A stretch of 64,000 bases of DNA from Cupriavidus malaysiensis (GTDB lineage Bacteria > Pseudomonadota > Gammaproteobacteria > Burkholderiales > Burkholderiaceae): positions 3,720,001 through 3,784,000 of the forward strand of contig NZ_CP017754.1 in NCBI RefSeq assembly GCF_001854325.1, in the 5' to 3' direction. The notes beneath the pieces are model-generated. The model was not told the DNA's origin. It searched no databases and saw only the letters and a program-made list of their open reading frames with translations. The position numbers and the translations under genes were made by a program. Positions within the stretch are counted from its first letter, which is position 1. The number at the start of each line of letters is the position of its first letter. Positions 1-10,400 of the stretch are shown in pieces.

Positions 1-1
1 C

Positions 2-1354
2 CTGCTGGTCACCATCGTCAAGATGCGCGCCCCGGGCATGACCCTGATGAAGATGCCGGTTTTCACCTGGACCGCGCTGTGCACCAACGTGCTGATCATC
101 GCCGCCTTCCCCGTGCTGACCGCGGTGCTGGCGATGCTGGCGCTGGACCGCTACGTCGGCACCAACTTCTTCACCAGCGACCTTGGCGGCAGCGCCATGA
201 TGTACGTGAACCTGATCTGGATCTGGGGCCACCCCGAGGTCTACATCCTGGTGCTGCCGGTGTTCGGCATCTTCTCCGAGGTGGTGTCCACCTTCACCGG
301 CAAGCGGCTGTTCGGCTACGCCTCGATGGTGTATGCGACGGTGGTGATCACGGTGCTGTCCTACCTGGTCTGGCTGCACCACTTCTTCACCATGGGCTCG
401 GGCGCCAGCGTCAATTCCTTCTTCGGCATCACGACGATGATCATCTCGATCCCGACCGGGGCGAAGATGTTCAACTGGCTCTTCACCATGTACAAGGGCC
501 GCATCCGCTACGAGGTGCCGATGCTGTGGACGATCGGCTTCATGGTGACCTTCGTCATCGGCGGCATGACGGGCGTGCTGCTGGCGGTGCCACCGGCCGA
601 CTTCCTGCTGCACAACAGCTTGTTCCTGATCGCCCACTTCCACAACGTGATCATCGGCGGCGTGCTGTTCGGGCTGATGGCCGGCATCAGCTTCTGGTTT
701 CCCAAGGCCTTCGGCTACCGTCTCGATCCCTTCTGGGGCAAGTGCTCGTTCTGGTTCTGGCTGATCGGCTTCTACTTCGCCTTCATGCCACTGTACGTGC
801 TGGGCCTGAAAGGGGTGACGCGCCGCCTGAGCCATTTCATCGATCCTTCGCTGCAGATCTGGTTCCAGCTCGCCGCCTTCGGCGCCCTGCTGATCGCACT
901 GGGCATCGCCTGCTTCCTGATCCAGCTGGTGGTCAGCTTCCGCCGGCGCGAGGCGCTGCGCGACACCACCGGCGACCCCTGGAACGCCCGCACGCTGGAA
1001 TGGTCGACCTCCTCGCCCCCACCGCAGTACAACTTCGCCTTCACCCCGATCGTCCATGACAGCGACGCCTGGTGGCAGATGAAGGAGCAGGGCTTCGTGC
1101 GGCCGCAGCAGGACTTCATTCCCATCCACATGCCGAAGAACACCGGCGCCGGCATCATCCTGGCGGGCCTGAGCACGCTGTGCGGCTTCGCGCTGATCTG
1201 GCACATGTGGCTGGTGGCAGCCCTCTCCTTTGCCGCCACGCTGGTGGTGGCGATCGGCCACACCTTCAACTACAAGCGCGACTACTACATCCCGGCCGAC
1301 GAGGTCACCCACACGGAGGCGGCGCGCACGCGCCTGCTCGCCAACCATGTCTGA
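2..1354 (+). CDS. cyoB: Cytochrome bo3 ubiquinol oxidase subunit I, C-terminal part
   Basis: This is the haem-copper catalytic subunit of the inner-membrane quinol oxidase, which reduces O2 to water and pumps protons. The 5' end lies outside the window; 450 residues remain. The CuB/cross-link motif GHPEVY, the HH pair in VWLHHFF and the haem-ligand motif AHFHN are all visible, set in many hydrophobic helices. The motif order and spacing match subunit I of bo3 oxidases. The stop overlaps the start of cyoC by 8 bases, so the operon is translationally tight. The family is clear; only the missing N-terminus limits the call. Confidence 0.96.
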   Translation: MLVTIVKMRAPGMTLMKMPVFTWTALCTNVLIIAAFPVLTAVLAMLALDRYVGTNFFTSDLGGSAMMYVNLIWIWGHPEVYILVLPVFGIFSEVVSTFTGKRLFGYASMVYATVVITVLSYLVWLHHFFTMGSGASVNSFFGITTMIISIPTGAKMFNWLFTMYKGRIRYEVPMLWTIGFMVTFVIGGMTGVLLAVPPADFLLHNSLFLIAHFHNVIIGGVLFGLMAGISFWFPKAFGYRLDPFWGKCSFWFWLIGFYFAFMPLYVLGLKGVTRRLSHFIDPSLQIWFQLAAFGALLIALGIACFLIQLVVSFRRREALRDTTGDPWNARTLEWSTSSPPPQYNFAFTPIVHDSDAWWQMKEQGFVRPQQDFIPIHMPKNTGAGIILAGLSTLCGFALIWHMWLVAALSFAATLVVAIGHTFNYKRDYYIPADEVTHTEAARTRLLANHV

Positions 1355-2015
1355 GACGACCGCCCTCGATCCCCGCTTCCCGTCCGCCGGCACGGCGCCG
1401 GCGGACAGCGCGCGCGCCTCGGCCCCGCTGCGCTTCTACGCCACCAGCGAGGTCCACCCGCCCAACGGCACCTTGCTGGGCTTCTGGATCTACCTGATGA
1501 GCGACTGCCTGATCTTCGCCTGCCTGTTCGCCGCCTACGGCGTGCTGGGCCGGCACTACGCGGGCGGGCCGACCGGGGCCGAAGTGTTCGAGCTGCCGCT
1601 GGTGGCGCTGAATACCTCCTTCCTGCTGCTGTCGTCGATCACCTACGGCTTCGCCATGCTGGCGACGCAGCGCAACCAGGTCGGCAGCACCCAGCTGTGG
1701 CTGGCCATCACCGGCCTGTTCGGCGCGGCCTTCCTCGGCGTGGAGCTGTACGAGTTCGCCAACCTGATCCACGAAGGCAACGGCCCGCAGCGCAGCGCCT
1801 TCCTGACGTCCTTCTTCGCCCTGGTCGGCACCCACGGGCTGCACGTGACCTGCGGCATCATCTGGCTGCTGACCCTGATGACACAGGTCGGCAAGCACGG
1901 GCTGATCCGCGAGAACAAGCGGCGCCTGATGTGCCTGTCCATGTTCTGGCACTTCCTGGACGTGGTCTGGATCGGGGTATTTACCTTCGTCTACCTGATG
2001 GGAGTGTTACCATGA
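1347..2015 (+). CDS. cyoC: Cytochrome bo3 ubiquinol oxidase subunit III
   Basis: Membrane subunit III of the bo3 quinol oxidase, 222 residues. The ATG at 1347 is chosen because it lies just inside the end of cyoB and gives the usual family length. Five hydrophobic helices follow a polar N-terminus of about 35 residues. A conserved Glu in the ELYEF stretch and the motif GTHGLHV are typical of COX3-type subunits. The stop TGA is inside ATGA, shared with the start of cyoD, which indicates coupled translation within cyoABCD. Confidence 0.95.
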   Translation: MSETTALDPRFPSAGTAPADSARASAPLRFYATSEVHPPNGTLLGFWIYLMSDCLIFACLFAAYGVLGRHYAGGPTGAEVFELPLVALNTSFLLLSSITYGFAMLATQRNQVGSTQLWLAITGLFGAAFLGVELYEFANLIHEGNGPQRSAFLTSFFALVGTHGLHVTCGIIWLLTLMTQVGKHGLIRENKRRLMCLSMFWHFLDVVWIGVFTFVYLMGVLP

Positions 2016-2431
2016 GCGCGCACGACAATACGCTTGCCGATGCCGGAGGCGCCCACGGCCATGACGACCATCACGGTCACCATGACCACGAGGACGACGG
2101 CTTCCACATCAGCTTCGGGGGCTACGCGACCGGTTTCCTGCTGTCGGTGGTACTGACCGCGCTCCCCTTCTGGCTGGTGATGGGCAAGGTATTCGACAAA
2201 TCCAGTACCACTGCGTTGTTCCTCCTCGCCTTTGCCGCCGTGCAGATCGTCGTGCACATGATCTATTTCCTGCACATGAACGCCAAGGTCGAGGGCGGCT
2301 GGTCGATGCTGGCGCTGATCTTCACCATCGTACTGGTGGTGATCGCGCTCAGCGGCTCGCTCTGGGTCATGTTCCACCTCGACCAGAACATGATGCCGAC
2401 GACAACGCGCGACTTGAAGAACCTGCCTTGA
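2012..2431 (+). CDS. cyoD: Cytochrome bo3 ubiquinol oxidase subunit IV, His-rich N-terminus
   Basis: Small accessory subunit of the bo3 oxidase, 139 residues, with three predicted membrane helices in the C-terminal two thirds and the family motif [12 protein letters not shown]. The ATG at 2012 overlaps the cyoC stop. The N-terminal cytosolic tail is unusually rich in His and Asp between residues 14 and 30, for example [15 protein letters not shown], which could bind metal; that is inference only. The stop overlaps the TTG start of the next gene. Subunit IV is thought to help assemble the CuB site of subunit I. Confidence 0.94.
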   Translation: MSAHDNTLADAGGAHGHDDHHGHHDHEDDGFHISFGGYATGFLLSVVLTALPFWLVMGKVFDKSSTTALFLLAFAAVQIVVHMIYFLHMNAKVEGGWSMLALIFTIVLVVIALSGSLWVMFHLDQNMMPTTTRDLKNLP

Positions 2432-3264
2432 CCAGCAATTCCCGCGACACCGACGGCCGGCTCGACCGGCCTGCCCAACCCCGCCGTCCCGCCACCCTCG
2501 TCCTGCTCGCCCTGATCGGCCTGCTCGCCTTCAGCACGCTCTGCGCGCTGGGCACCTGGCAGGTCCACCGGCGCGCCTGGAAACTCGACCTGATCGCACA
2601 CGTCGACCAGCGCGTGCACGCGCCGCCGGTCGACGCGCCCGCCCCCGCGCAATGGCCGGCAGTCAGCGCCGCCAGCGACGAGTACCGCCATGTGCGGGTC
2701 AGCGGCACCTTCCTCAACGACCGCGAAACGCTGGTGCAGGCCAGCACCGATCTCGGCACCGGCTTCTGGGTGATCACGCCGCTGCGCCAGGCCGACGGCA
2801 GCATCGTGCTGGTCAACCGCGGCTTCGTGCCGCCCGAGCAGCGCGAGCCGGCCAGCCGCAACACCCCCGCGCCGTCGACGGCGGTCACGGTGACCGGCCT
2901 GCTGCGCATCAGCGAGCCAGGTAGCCGCTTCCTGCGCACGAACGATCCGGCGCGCGGCATCTGGTACGCGCGCGACGTCGCGGAAATCGCCGCGGCGCGC
3001 GGCCTCGACGCCAGCCGCGTCGCCCCCTACTTCATCGATGCCGAGGCCGCGCCGGCGGCGCCGGGCGCGGCCCCCGCCTATCCGGCCGGCGGCCTGACGG
3101 TGATCGCCTTCCCCAACAACCACCTGGTCTATGCCCTGACCTGGTACGGCCTGGCGCTGATGCTGGCCGGCGGCGCCTGGCTGGTGGTGCGCGAGGAACG
3201 GCGGCTGCGGCGTGGCAGCCGGGACGGTGGCGCATCGGGCAAAGGCCACCCGACCCGTACCTGA
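2428..3264 (+). CDS. SURF1-family oxidase assembly protein
   Basis: Integral membrane protein of 278 residues. It has an N-terminal helix (about residues 24-45, with the GTWQ motif characteristic of SURF1 just after it), a large periplasmic domain and a C-terminal helix (YALTWYGLALML). SURF1 proteins help insert haem into oxidase subunit I. Placement directly after cyoD with a TTGA overlap suggests a quinol-oxidase-specific SURF1 (Surf1q type), an inference from context. The start is TTG at 2428, supported by the overlap and by the absence of a better ATG. It is the last gene of the operon before a terminator. Confidence 0.9.
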   Translation: MTSNSRDTDGRLDRPAQPRRPATLVLLALIGLLAFSTLCALGTWQVHRRAWKLDLIAHVDQRVHAPPVDAPAPAQWPAVSAASDEYRHVRVSGTFLNDRETLVQASTDLGTGFWVITPLRQADGSIVLVNRGFVPPEQREPASRNTPAPSTAVTVTGLLRISEPGSRFLRTNDPARGIWYARDVAEIAAARGLDASRVAPYFIDAEAAPAAPGAAPAYPAGGLTVIAFPNNHLVYALTWYGLALMLAGGAWLVVREERRLRRGSRDGGASGKGHPTRT

Positions 3265-3294
3265 CTGCCCGCGCAGCACCTCGCGGCGAAAAAA

Positions 3295-3316
3295 AACCTC
3301 CCCAGCCGGGGAGGTT
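3295..3316. terminator. Intrinsic terminator between convergent SURF1 gene and uppP
   Basis: A perfect 9-bp stem (AACCTCCCC / GGGGAGGTT) with a 4-base AGCC loop is preceded on the plus strand by a run of A, which reads as a T-run on the minus strand. It therefore fits best as the terminator of uppP. The CTCGTTT on the other side could also let it serve the SURF1 gene. Confidence 0.85.
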
Positions 3317-3347
3317 CTCGTTTCTGCTCTGCGACAGGGTGCCCGGC

Positions 3348-4229
3348 TTACGCGCTCCAGGCCACCAGCCCGCTGTAGGCCGTGCCGAGCACGATCAGGC
3401 CGAAGGCAATGCGATACCAGGCAAAGGGCTTGAAATCGTGCGTGGCGACGAAGCGCAGCAGCCAGCGCACGCACAGGAAGGCCGAAATGAAGGCGAACAC
3501 GAAGCCGATGCCGAAGATGCCGAAGTCGTCGGCCGACAGCAGCGCGCGCGCCTTGTAGAGTTCGTAGACGGTGGCGCCGAAGATCACCGGGATGGCCAGG
3601 AAGAAGGAGAATTCGGTGGCCACCTGGCGCGACAGGCCGAACAGCATGCCGCCGATGATGGTCGCGCCGGAGCGCGAGGTGCCGGGAATCAGCGCGAAGC
3701 ACTGGGCGAAGCCGATCTTGACTGCGTCGCGCCAGTTCAGGTCGTCGACCGATTCGATGCGCGGCGCGCCGGCCTTGGCCGCCTCCAGCAGGGCGTTGCC
3801 GCGCGGATGCGAGACCTGGCCGCGGCGCGCGTCGCGCCGTTCCGCCCACAGGATCACCAGGCCGCCGATGATGAAGGCGGTCGCCACCGTGATCGGGCTG
3901 AACAGATGGGCCTTGATCCATTTGCCGAACACCAGGGCCAGCACGATGGCCGGCAGCGTGGCGACGATGACATTGACGGCGAAGCGCTGGGCATTGCGGT
4001 CGGACGACAGGCCGGCCACCACCTTGCCGATGCGCTGGCGGAACTCCCAGCAGACGGCCAGGATCGCACCGAACTGGATGACGATTTCGAAGATCTTGCC
4101 CTTTTCGTCGTTGAAATTCAGCAACTGGCCGGCCAGGATCAGGTGGCCGGTGCTGGAGATGGGCAGGAACTCGGTCAGGCCTTCGACGATGCCGAGGATC
4201 ACGGCCTTCAGGGCGATTGCAATATCCAT
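3348..4229 (-). CDS. uppP: Undecaprenyl-diphosphate phosphatase
   Basis: UppP (BacA) dephosphorylates undecaprenyl diphosphate, recycling the lipid carrier for peptidoglycan and for the many lipid-linked polysaccharide steps encoded further along this window. It has 293 residues, the normal length. Signature motifs are [14 protein letters not shown] at residues 16-29 and PGTSRSG near residue 183, with about eight membrane helices. It is a single gene, convergent with the cyo operon and separated from the lipoprotein gene behind it by 75 bases. Loss of UppP function is linked to bacitracin sensitivity in other bacteria. Confidence 0.96.
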   Translation of the reverse strand: MDIAIALKAVILGIVEGLTEFLPISSTGHLILAGQLLNFNDEKGKIFEIVIQFGAILAVCWEFRQRIGKVVAGLSSDRNAQRFAVNVIVATLPAIVLALVFGKWIKAHLFSPITVATAFIIGGLVILWAERRDARRGQVSHPRGNALLEAAKAGAPRIESVDDLNWRDAVKIGFAQCFALIPGTSRSGATIIGGMLFGLSRQVATEFSFFLAIPVIFGATVYELYKARALLSADDFGIFGIGFVFAFISAFLCVRWLLRFVATHDFKPFAWYRIAFGLIVLGTAYSGLVAWSA

Positions 4230-4304
4230 GCTGGAGCGGATTGGGTTGATGGAGAGCGCCGCACGGTCCCGCCGGGACGGTCCGGACCGGACGATGCGCC
4301 GGCC

Positions 4305-4874
4305 TCAGGGCCGGTTGATCTTGACGTTGATGCCGTTGGGCAAGACGGTGATTGTACCGGGCTCGACCTCGGTTCCGGCCAGCCGCAGCTGTTCCGGCTT
4401 GAACGTGTAGAGGGGATAGCCCTGCAGCAGCTGTTCGGCGAGGATCGCGCCCAGTGCATTGAGCTGCCGCGAGAACTGCCCCGGCAGGCCGGCCACGTCG
4501 AACTGCTGCACCTGCGGATCCTGCAGCACCAGCGAGCGCGTGGGCTGGTCGTAGCGCAGGCCGCTGTCCAGCGCGAAGCGGCCCTTCAGCGGCTGGTTGA
4601 AGAACAGCCGGTTATCGACCGTGGCGTCGAATTGCACGCTGACACGGTTGCGCTGCGGATCGAGCAAGAGCTGCGGGTGGGCGAGCTGGATGTCGAACAA
4701 CTCCATGTAGCGCTTGTTGAAGGGGAACTTGCGCTCGAGCGCGGCCTGCAGCTGGGCCTGCGAGAAGGTGTAGTCGCTGCCGATGCCGGCGCAGCCGCCC
4801 AGCCACACGGCCAGGCCTGCGGCGGCGGCGGTGAGGGTGGCGGCCATCCAGCGGCGGCGGTTGAAGTGGATCAT
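4305..4874 (-). CDS. DUF1439-type lipoprotein (YceB-like)
   Basis: Predicted lipoprotein of 189 residues. The start at 4874 is chosen because AGGGGA lies just upstream and because it yields a proper signal: basic MIHFNRRRW, a hydrophobic core and a lipobox ending at Cys (LGGC, residue 27). The open frame continues upstream without a signal. The mature part begins GIGSDYTFSQAQLQAALE, then has the alternating pattern of DUF1439/YceB proteins, thought to have a lipid-binding TULIP-like fold. Function is not established. It lies downstream of the Cys-cluster gene on the same strand. Confidence 0.85.
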   Translation of the reverse strand: MIHFNRRRWMAATLTAAAAGLAVWLGGCAGIGSDYTFSQAQLQAALERKFPFNKRYMELFDIQLAHPQLLLDPQRNRVSVQFDATVDNRLFFNQPLKGRFALDSGLRYDQPTRSLVLQDPQVQQFDVAGLPGQFSRQLNALGAILAEQLLQGYPLYTFKPEQLRLAGTEVEPGTITVLPNGINVKINRP

Positions 4875-4972
4875 GTCGTTTCCCCTGGCTGTATCCCTGG
4901 CTCTTTCCCGGACCCTGTTCCCGGCAGCGTCGCCGTCCCGCCCGTCCAGGCCGGGCAAGGCCGCCCGCGTCC

Positions 4973-5266
4973 TCAGCACGCCGCCGCGCCGCTCGCGGGA
5001 GCGGTATCGGCTTCGAGCCGCGCCAGCCAGGCGAGCGCTTCGCCGCGCGAGGCGCCGCACATGTCGGCGGCCGGGCGCAGGCCGGCGCAGAAGGCGGGCC
5101 GCTCCGGCCGGCCGAAGATGGCGCAGCGCTGGTCGGGCAGCAGCTGCGCGCACGGCACGCCCGCCGGCTTGCCCTCCGGCATGCCCGGGATGGGCGAGCG
5201 GATGGACGGCGCGATGCAGCAGGCGCCGCATCCCGGGCGGCAGGCAAGGTCAGACTGGTGGTTCAT
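4973..5266 (-). CDS. YkgJ-family cysteine cluster protein
   Basis: Small protein of 97 residues with the CxxxCGACC-type cluster near the N-terminus (CRPGCGACC, residues 9-17) and further Cys residues ([24 protein letters not shown]). This is the zinc- or iron-chelating YkgJ family, whose role is unknown. Length and Cys spacing agree with the family. It is followed on the same strand by the DUF1439 lipoprotein gene and is divergent from the TetR gene. Confidence 0.88.
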   Translation of the reverse strand: MNHQSDLACRPGCGACCIAPSIRSPIPGMPEGKPAGVPCAQLLPDQRCAIFGRPERPAFCAGLRPAADMCGASRGEALAWLARLEADTAPASGAAAC

Positions 5267-5430
5267 GGCAAAGGTTCAGGACGGCGCCGGACGGCGCGCC
5301 AGCCCGCCATTTTGCCGCAGCCGGCTCGCCTTGGCCCGCCCATGGCGCCAGCCACCCCGCCGCGCATGCGGTATAGGGCACAAATCGCGCCGGCCGGCGC
5401 AAAACGTGCGTGGCCTCCCCTCGCACAATT

Positions 5431-5450
5431 GACCACAAATGACCACAAAT
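5431..5450. repeat. Tandem 10-bp direct repeat upstream of the TetR gene
   Basis: GACCACAAAT occurs twice in immediate succession between the divergent YkgJ and TetR genes. It may be a regulator-binding site or chance. A TTGACC hexamer at 5457-5462 lies just downstream and could be a -35 box. Confidence 0.5.
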
Positions 5451-5483
5451 GTGCGCTTGACCGAGCCTGAGCCCTCCCCTACA

Positions 5484-5505
5484 TTACTGACCCATTGGTT
5501 ATTAA
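5484..5505. promoter_or_regulatory. Imperfect palindrome, candidate TetR-family operator
   Basis: TTACTGACC and GGTTATTAA flank a CATT spacer and match as an inverted repeat at 7 of 9 positions. The site lies 39 bases before the proposed GTG start of the TetR gene, where autoregulatory operators of TetR-RND operons usually sit. The assignment is inferred from symmetry and position. Confidence 0.55.
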
Positions 5506-5543
5506 CGAAAACAACGCGCTCCGCCCGGCGCCGCGCGCCCCTC

Positions 5544-6308
5544 GTGAACTCGACTCCCAGCAAAGACAAGCCAGGCGCCCCGGCCAAGCGCTGGAGCCGG
5601 CGCAAGGCCGCCCGCCCGCAGGAACTGGTGGCGGCAGCCCTGGCACTGTTCGTCGAACGCGGCTATGCGGCCACGCGCCTGGAAGACGTCGCCGCGGCAG
5701 CCGGGGTCTCCAAGGGTACGGTCTATCTCTACTTCGCCAACAAGGAGGAGTTGTTCAAGACGGTGGTGCGCGAAAGCCTGGTGCCCGCGCTGGCCAAGGG
5801 CGTGGACCTGGTGGAGGGCTACCAGGGCTCCACCCCTGAGCTGCTGCGCGAGCTGCTGCGCGGGTGGTGGGGCCTGATCGGGGCCACGCCGGTGGCCGGG
5901 CTGACCAAGCTGATCCTGGCCGAGGCGGGCAATTTCCCTGACATCGCCGCCTTCTACCATCGTGAGGTCACGGTGCCCGGTGACGAATTATTCGCCCGCG
6001 TGCTGGCGCGCGGCGTGGCACGCGGGGAACTGCGGGCGCTGCCGCCTAACCCGGCCACCTCGCTGATCTGCGCGCCGCTGGTGTTCCTGATGCTGTGGCA
6101 GCACGGCCTGGGCGCCGGCTCCGCGATCGAGATCGATCCGGAAGCCTACCTGGACAACCTGCTCGAAGTACTGCTGTTCGGCCTGACCACGGGCGCCGCG
6201 CGCGACACGCCGCTGCCGCCCCAGTCCGGCCCCTATTTCTGGGAGCAGTTCCGGCCTGCTGCCGGCCCCGCCCCGCTGCCGGACGGCCGGCAAGGAGACG
6301 AGACGTGA
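5544..6308 (+). CDS. TetR/AcrR-family transcriptional regulator of the RND operon
   Basis: Repressor of 254 residues from the GTG at 5544. The open frame could begin at 5439, but that would run through the candidate operator, so GTG is preferred. The N-terminal helix-turn-helix is clear (TRLEDVAAAAGVSKGTVYLY, followed by FANKEELF), after a basic stretch RWSRRKAARP. The C-terminal ligand-binding half is divergent as usual. Its stop overlaps the GTG of the adaptor gene (GTGA), so it is cotranscribed with the pump it probably controls. The inducer is unknown. Confidence 0.9.
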   Translation: MNSTPSKDKPGAPAKRWSRRKAARPQELVAAALALFVERGYAATRLEDVAAAAGVSKGTVYLYFANKEELFKTVVRESLVPALAKGVDLVEGYQGSTPELLRELLRGWWGLIGATPVAGLTKLILAEAGNFPDIAAFYHREVTVPGDELFARVLARGVARGELRALPPNPATSLICAPLVFLMLWQHGLGAGSAIEIDPEAYLDNLLEVLLFGLTTGAARDTPLPPQSGPYFWEQFRPAAGPAPLPDGRQGDET

Positions 6309-7411
6309 GACGTGGCAAGGTAGTCGCCCTGGCAGTCCTCGCGCTGGCGCTGGCACTGGGCGCCGGCGCAGCGGTGCGCAAGAGCCGGGGCGCCAAGGCG
6401 CCGGCACCCGCGGCGCCGGCGACCGTGGAATTCCTGCAGACCGACCTGATCGACGCCGCCCGGCGCGACCTGCAGGTGGCCCTGCCGCTGTCGGGCAGCC
6501 TGCGCGCGCTGAACCAGTCGTCGGTCAAGGCCAAGGTGGCTGGCGAGGTCCTGCAGGTACTGGTGCGCGAGGGCGAAGCCGTGCGTGCCGGGCAGGTCAT
6601 CGCCCGCATCGATCCCACCGAGTTCGAGGCCAAGGCCGCGCAGGCGCGCGGCCAGATGCTGGCCGCGCGCGGGCAGTACGAGAATGCCCGCCAGACCTAC
6701 GAGCGCAACCGCACCCTGGTCGACAAGGGTTTCATCTCGCAGACTGCCTTCGATAACTTCCAGTCCAGCCTCGACGTGGCGCGCGCCAACCTTGATGCGG
6801 CCCAGGCCGGGCTGGCGCTGACACAGAAATCGCTGGCCGACACCATGGTCAGGTCTCCGCTCGACGGCACCGTCTCCGCGCGCGCGGTGCAGCCTGGCGA
6901 GAAGGTCTCGCCCGACACCCGGCTGATCGACGTGGTCGACCTGCGCGTGCTGGAGCTGGAGGCCCCGATCCCGATGGCCGACGTGGCACGCGCCGCCATC
7001 GGCCAGCGCGTGCTGCTCGAGATCGAGGGACACGGCCGCCACGAAGGACGGCTGGCGCGCATCAACCCGGCCGTGACCACCGGCACCCGCAGCGTGATGG
7101 TCTATGTGCGCGTGGACAATGCCGGAACCGCGCTGCGCTCGGGCATGTTCGCGCGCGGCGCGCTGGTGCTGGGCAACCGCACCGATGTGCTGGCGGTGCC
7201 GGCCGGCGCGGTGCGCAGCGAGGGCCAGCGCGCCTTCGTCTACGTGATCGAGAACGGCCTGCTGGCCGAGCGCGCGGTGCAGACCGGCGTGCGCGACGAA
7301 GACGGCGGCCTGGTCGAGATCACCGGCGGCCTCAACCCGGGCGAGCGCATCGTGCGCAACAACCTGGGCACGCTGCGGGCCGGCAGCCGCGTCAAGCTGG
7401 TACAGGACTGA
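6305..7411 (+). CDS. RND efflux periplasmic adaptor (membrane fusion protein)
   Basis: Adaptor of 368 residues that links the inner-membrane RND pump to an outer-membrane channel. GTG at 6305 overlaps the TetR stop and is followed at once by a signal-anchor (VVALAVLALALALGAGAAV). Lipoyl/barrel-sandwich halves are visible (SSVKAKVAGEVLQVLVREGE and SPLDGTVSARAVQPGEKV), separated by an alpha-hairpin rich in Ala, Gln and Arg. The C-terminus has the beta-barrel and membrane-proximal parts ending in NNLGTLRAGSRVKLV. It sits 13 bases before the permease gene. Confidence 0.93.
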   Translation: MRRGKVVALAVLALALALGAGAAVRKSRGAKAPAPAAPATVEFLQTDLIDAARRDLQVALPLSGSLRALNQSSVKAKVAGEVLQVLVREGEAVRAGQVIARIDPTEFEAKAAQARGQMLAARGQYENARQTYERNRTLVDKGFISQTAFDNFQSSLDVARANLDAAQAGLALTQKSLADTMVRSPLDGTVSARAVQPGEKVSPDTRLIDVVDLRVLELEAPIPMADVARAAIGQRVLLEIEGHGRHEGRLARINPAVTTGTRSVMVYVRVDNAGTALRSGMFARGALVLGNRTDVLAVPAGAVRSEGQRAFVYVIENGLLAERAVQTGVRDEDGGLVEITGGLNPGERIVRNNLGTLRAGSRVKLVQD

Positions 7412-7424
7412 GGACGCCGCCGCC

Positions 7425-10400
7425 ATGTGGTTCACGCGCCTGTCGATTCGCAATCCGGTCCTGGCCACCATGATGATGATGGCCTTCATCGTGGTCGGCC
7501 TGTTCTCCTATCAGCGCCTGCCGGTGGACCAGTTCCCCGACATCACCTTCCCCATCGTGGTGGTGCAGACCGAATACCCCGGCGCCGCGCCGGAATCGGT
7601 CGAGTCGGACGTGACCCGCAAGGTCGAAGAGATCGTCAACACCATTTCCGGCATCGACGAGATTTTCTCGCACTCCTACCAGGGCACCTCGGTGGTGGTG
7701 ATCAAGTTCGACCTGAGCGTCGACGTGGGCCAGGCCGCGCAGGACGTGCGCGACAAGATCGCCCTGATCCGGCCCCAGCTGCGCGACGAGGTCAAGGAGC
7801 CGCGCGTGCTGCGCTACGACCCGTCGGACGCGCCCATCTTCTACCTGTCGGTCTCCAACGCGCCCGGCGCCACGCGCAGCCAGCGCGAGCTGACCACCAT
7901 CGCCGACCAGATCGTGCGCAAGCGGCTGGAAACCGTGCGCGGCGTCGGTGCCATCAATCTCGTCGGCGGCACCAAGCGCGAGGTGGAGATCCGCATCCGC
8001 CCGGCCCAGCTCGAAGCGCTGGGCATCGGCGTGGACCAGGTGATGAACGCCATCCGCAACGAGAACCAGGAACTGCCGGCCGGCGAACTGCGTTCCTCGT
8101 CCACGGAATCGGTGGTGCAGATCAAGGGCCGGGTGCTTTCGCCGGAAGCCTTCCGCCACATCATCGTCGCGCGCCGCGCCGGCCACCCGGTCACGCTGGG
8201 GCAGGTGGCCGAGGTGCGCGACGGCGAGGAGGAACGTGAAAGCCTGGCCCTGCTGGATGGCAAGCGTGCCCTCTTCCTCTCGGTGGTCAAGGCCCAGGGG
8301 CAGAACACCGTCGACACGGTCGACGGCCTGGTGCGCATGACCGAGGAGACACGCAAGCTGGTGCCGGCCGACGTGCGCCTGACCGTCGTCAACGATACCG
8401 CGCGCGGCATCCGCAGCAGCGTCAAGGAGGTCCGCTCCACGCTGCTGGAAGGCGCGCTGCTGACGGTGGCCATCGTCTTTCTCTTCCTCGGCTCCTGGCG
8501 CAGCACGGTGATCACCGGCCTGACACTGCCGATCGCGCTGGTCGGCACCTTCGGCGTGATGTACATGTGCGGCTTCACGCTGAACGTGATCACGCTGATG
8601 GCGCTGTCGCTGTGCGTGGGCCTGCTGATCGACGACGCCATCGTGGTGCGCGAGAACATCGTGCGCCACAACCTGATGGGCAAGGACCACCACGCCGCGG
8701 CGCTCGACGGCACCAACGAGATCGGCCTGGCGGTGCTCGCCACCACGCTCTCCATCGTCGCGGTGTTCCTGCCGGTGGGCTTCATGGGCGGCATCATCGG
8801 CCGCTTCTTCCACCAGTTCGGCATCACCGTGGTGGCGGCGGTGCTGATCTCGATGTTCGTGTCCTTCACGCTGGACCCGATGCTGTCCTCGGTCTGGCAC
8901 GACCCCGACCTGCACGGCACCGCGGACAAGCGCAGCTGGTACGGACGCACGGTGGGACGGTTGCTCGACTGGTTCTCCGCGCGCATGGACCGGCTCGGCG
9001 ACGGTTACGCCGGCATGCTCGCCTGGTCGCTGCGCCACCGCCTGGCCACCGCCATCATCGCCGTGGTCGCCTTCTTCGGCAGCTTCGCGCTGGTGCCGCT
9101 GATCGGCACCGAGTTCGTGCCGGCGGCCGACCTGGGCGAAACCCAGATCGGCTTCACCACCCCGGTCGGCACCGCACTGGAGGTGACCGAGGCCAAGGTG
9201 CGCCAGGTCGAGGCGGCGCTGCGCGAGTTCCCCGAGGTGGACTACACCTATGCCACCATCAACTCGGGCAACGCCTCCGGGCGCAACAACGCCCTGGTGT
9301 CAGTGCGGCTGACCGATCGGCGCGCCCGCACGCGCACCACCGTCCAGCTCAATCCGCTGATCCGCGAGCGCCTGGCGAGCATCGCCGGCATCACGCTGAC
9401 CCTGGTCGGCATGCCGGACGGCGCCGGCGGCCAGAAGGCGATCCAGATCTCGATCCAGGGCGACGACCTCGAAGAGCTGCGGCGGCTGTCGCAGGAGGCC
9501 AGCCGCCGGCTGGCGGCCATCCCGGGCCTGGTCGACCTCGACTCCAGCATGAAGGACGACCGTCCCACCATCGAGGTGCGCGTGCGCCGCGAACTGGCCT
9601 CGGACCTGGGCATCGGCGTGGCGCAGGTCGGCAACGCCCTGCGCCCGCTGCTGGCCGGCGACGCCATCAGCTCCTGGCGCGGGCCGGACGACCAGAACTA
9701 CGACGTGCGCGTGCGCCTGCCCAAGGACGCGCGCACCGGGCTGGCCGACCTGAACGCATTGATGATCGCCAGCAGCCAGACCAATGCCGACGGCTCGCCC
9801 CGGATGGTGCCGCTGCGCCAGGTGGCCGAACTGGTGCCGACCACCGGCGCCAACCAGATCAGCCGGCGCGACCTGAACCGCGAAGTGGAACTGACCGCCA
9901 ACACGGCCGGGCGCTCGGCCGGCGAGGTGGCGCGCGACGTCAAGCGCACGCTGGATGCCATGGGCTGGCCGGCCGGCTACAAGTACCGCTTCGGCGGCTC
10001 GACCAAGTCGATGAATGAATCGTTCGGCTACGCCGTGTCGGCGCTGGCGCTGGCCATCATCTTCATCTACATGATCCTGGCCTCGCAGTTCGCCAGCTTC
10101 TTCCAGCCGCTGGCCATCATGAGCTCGCTGCCGCTGACGCTGGTCGGGGTGTTCACCGCGCTGCTGCTGTTCCGCTCGACGCTGAACATGTTCTCCATCA
10201 TCGGCTTCATCATGCTGATGGGACTGGTGACCAAGAACGCCATCCTGCTGGTGGACTTCGCCAACCAGGCGCGCCAGGGCGCCGACGGCCAGCCCGGCCT
10301 GACGCGCGAGGCGGCCCTGGTGGAAGCGGCGCGGGTGCGCCTGCGGCCGATCCTGATGACGACGCTGGCGATGATCTTCGGCATGGTGCCGCTGGCCTTC

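Noticed and set aside
3339..5432. Open frame of 697 codons on plus, antisense to uppP and the lipoprotein gene
   Set aside because: It is a GC-rich shadow of real minus-strand genes with low-complexity composition and no domain.
5439..5543. N-terminal extension of the TetR regulator
   Set aside because: It would run through the candidate operator and is unlike the start of TetR proteins; the GTG at 5544 is more likely.
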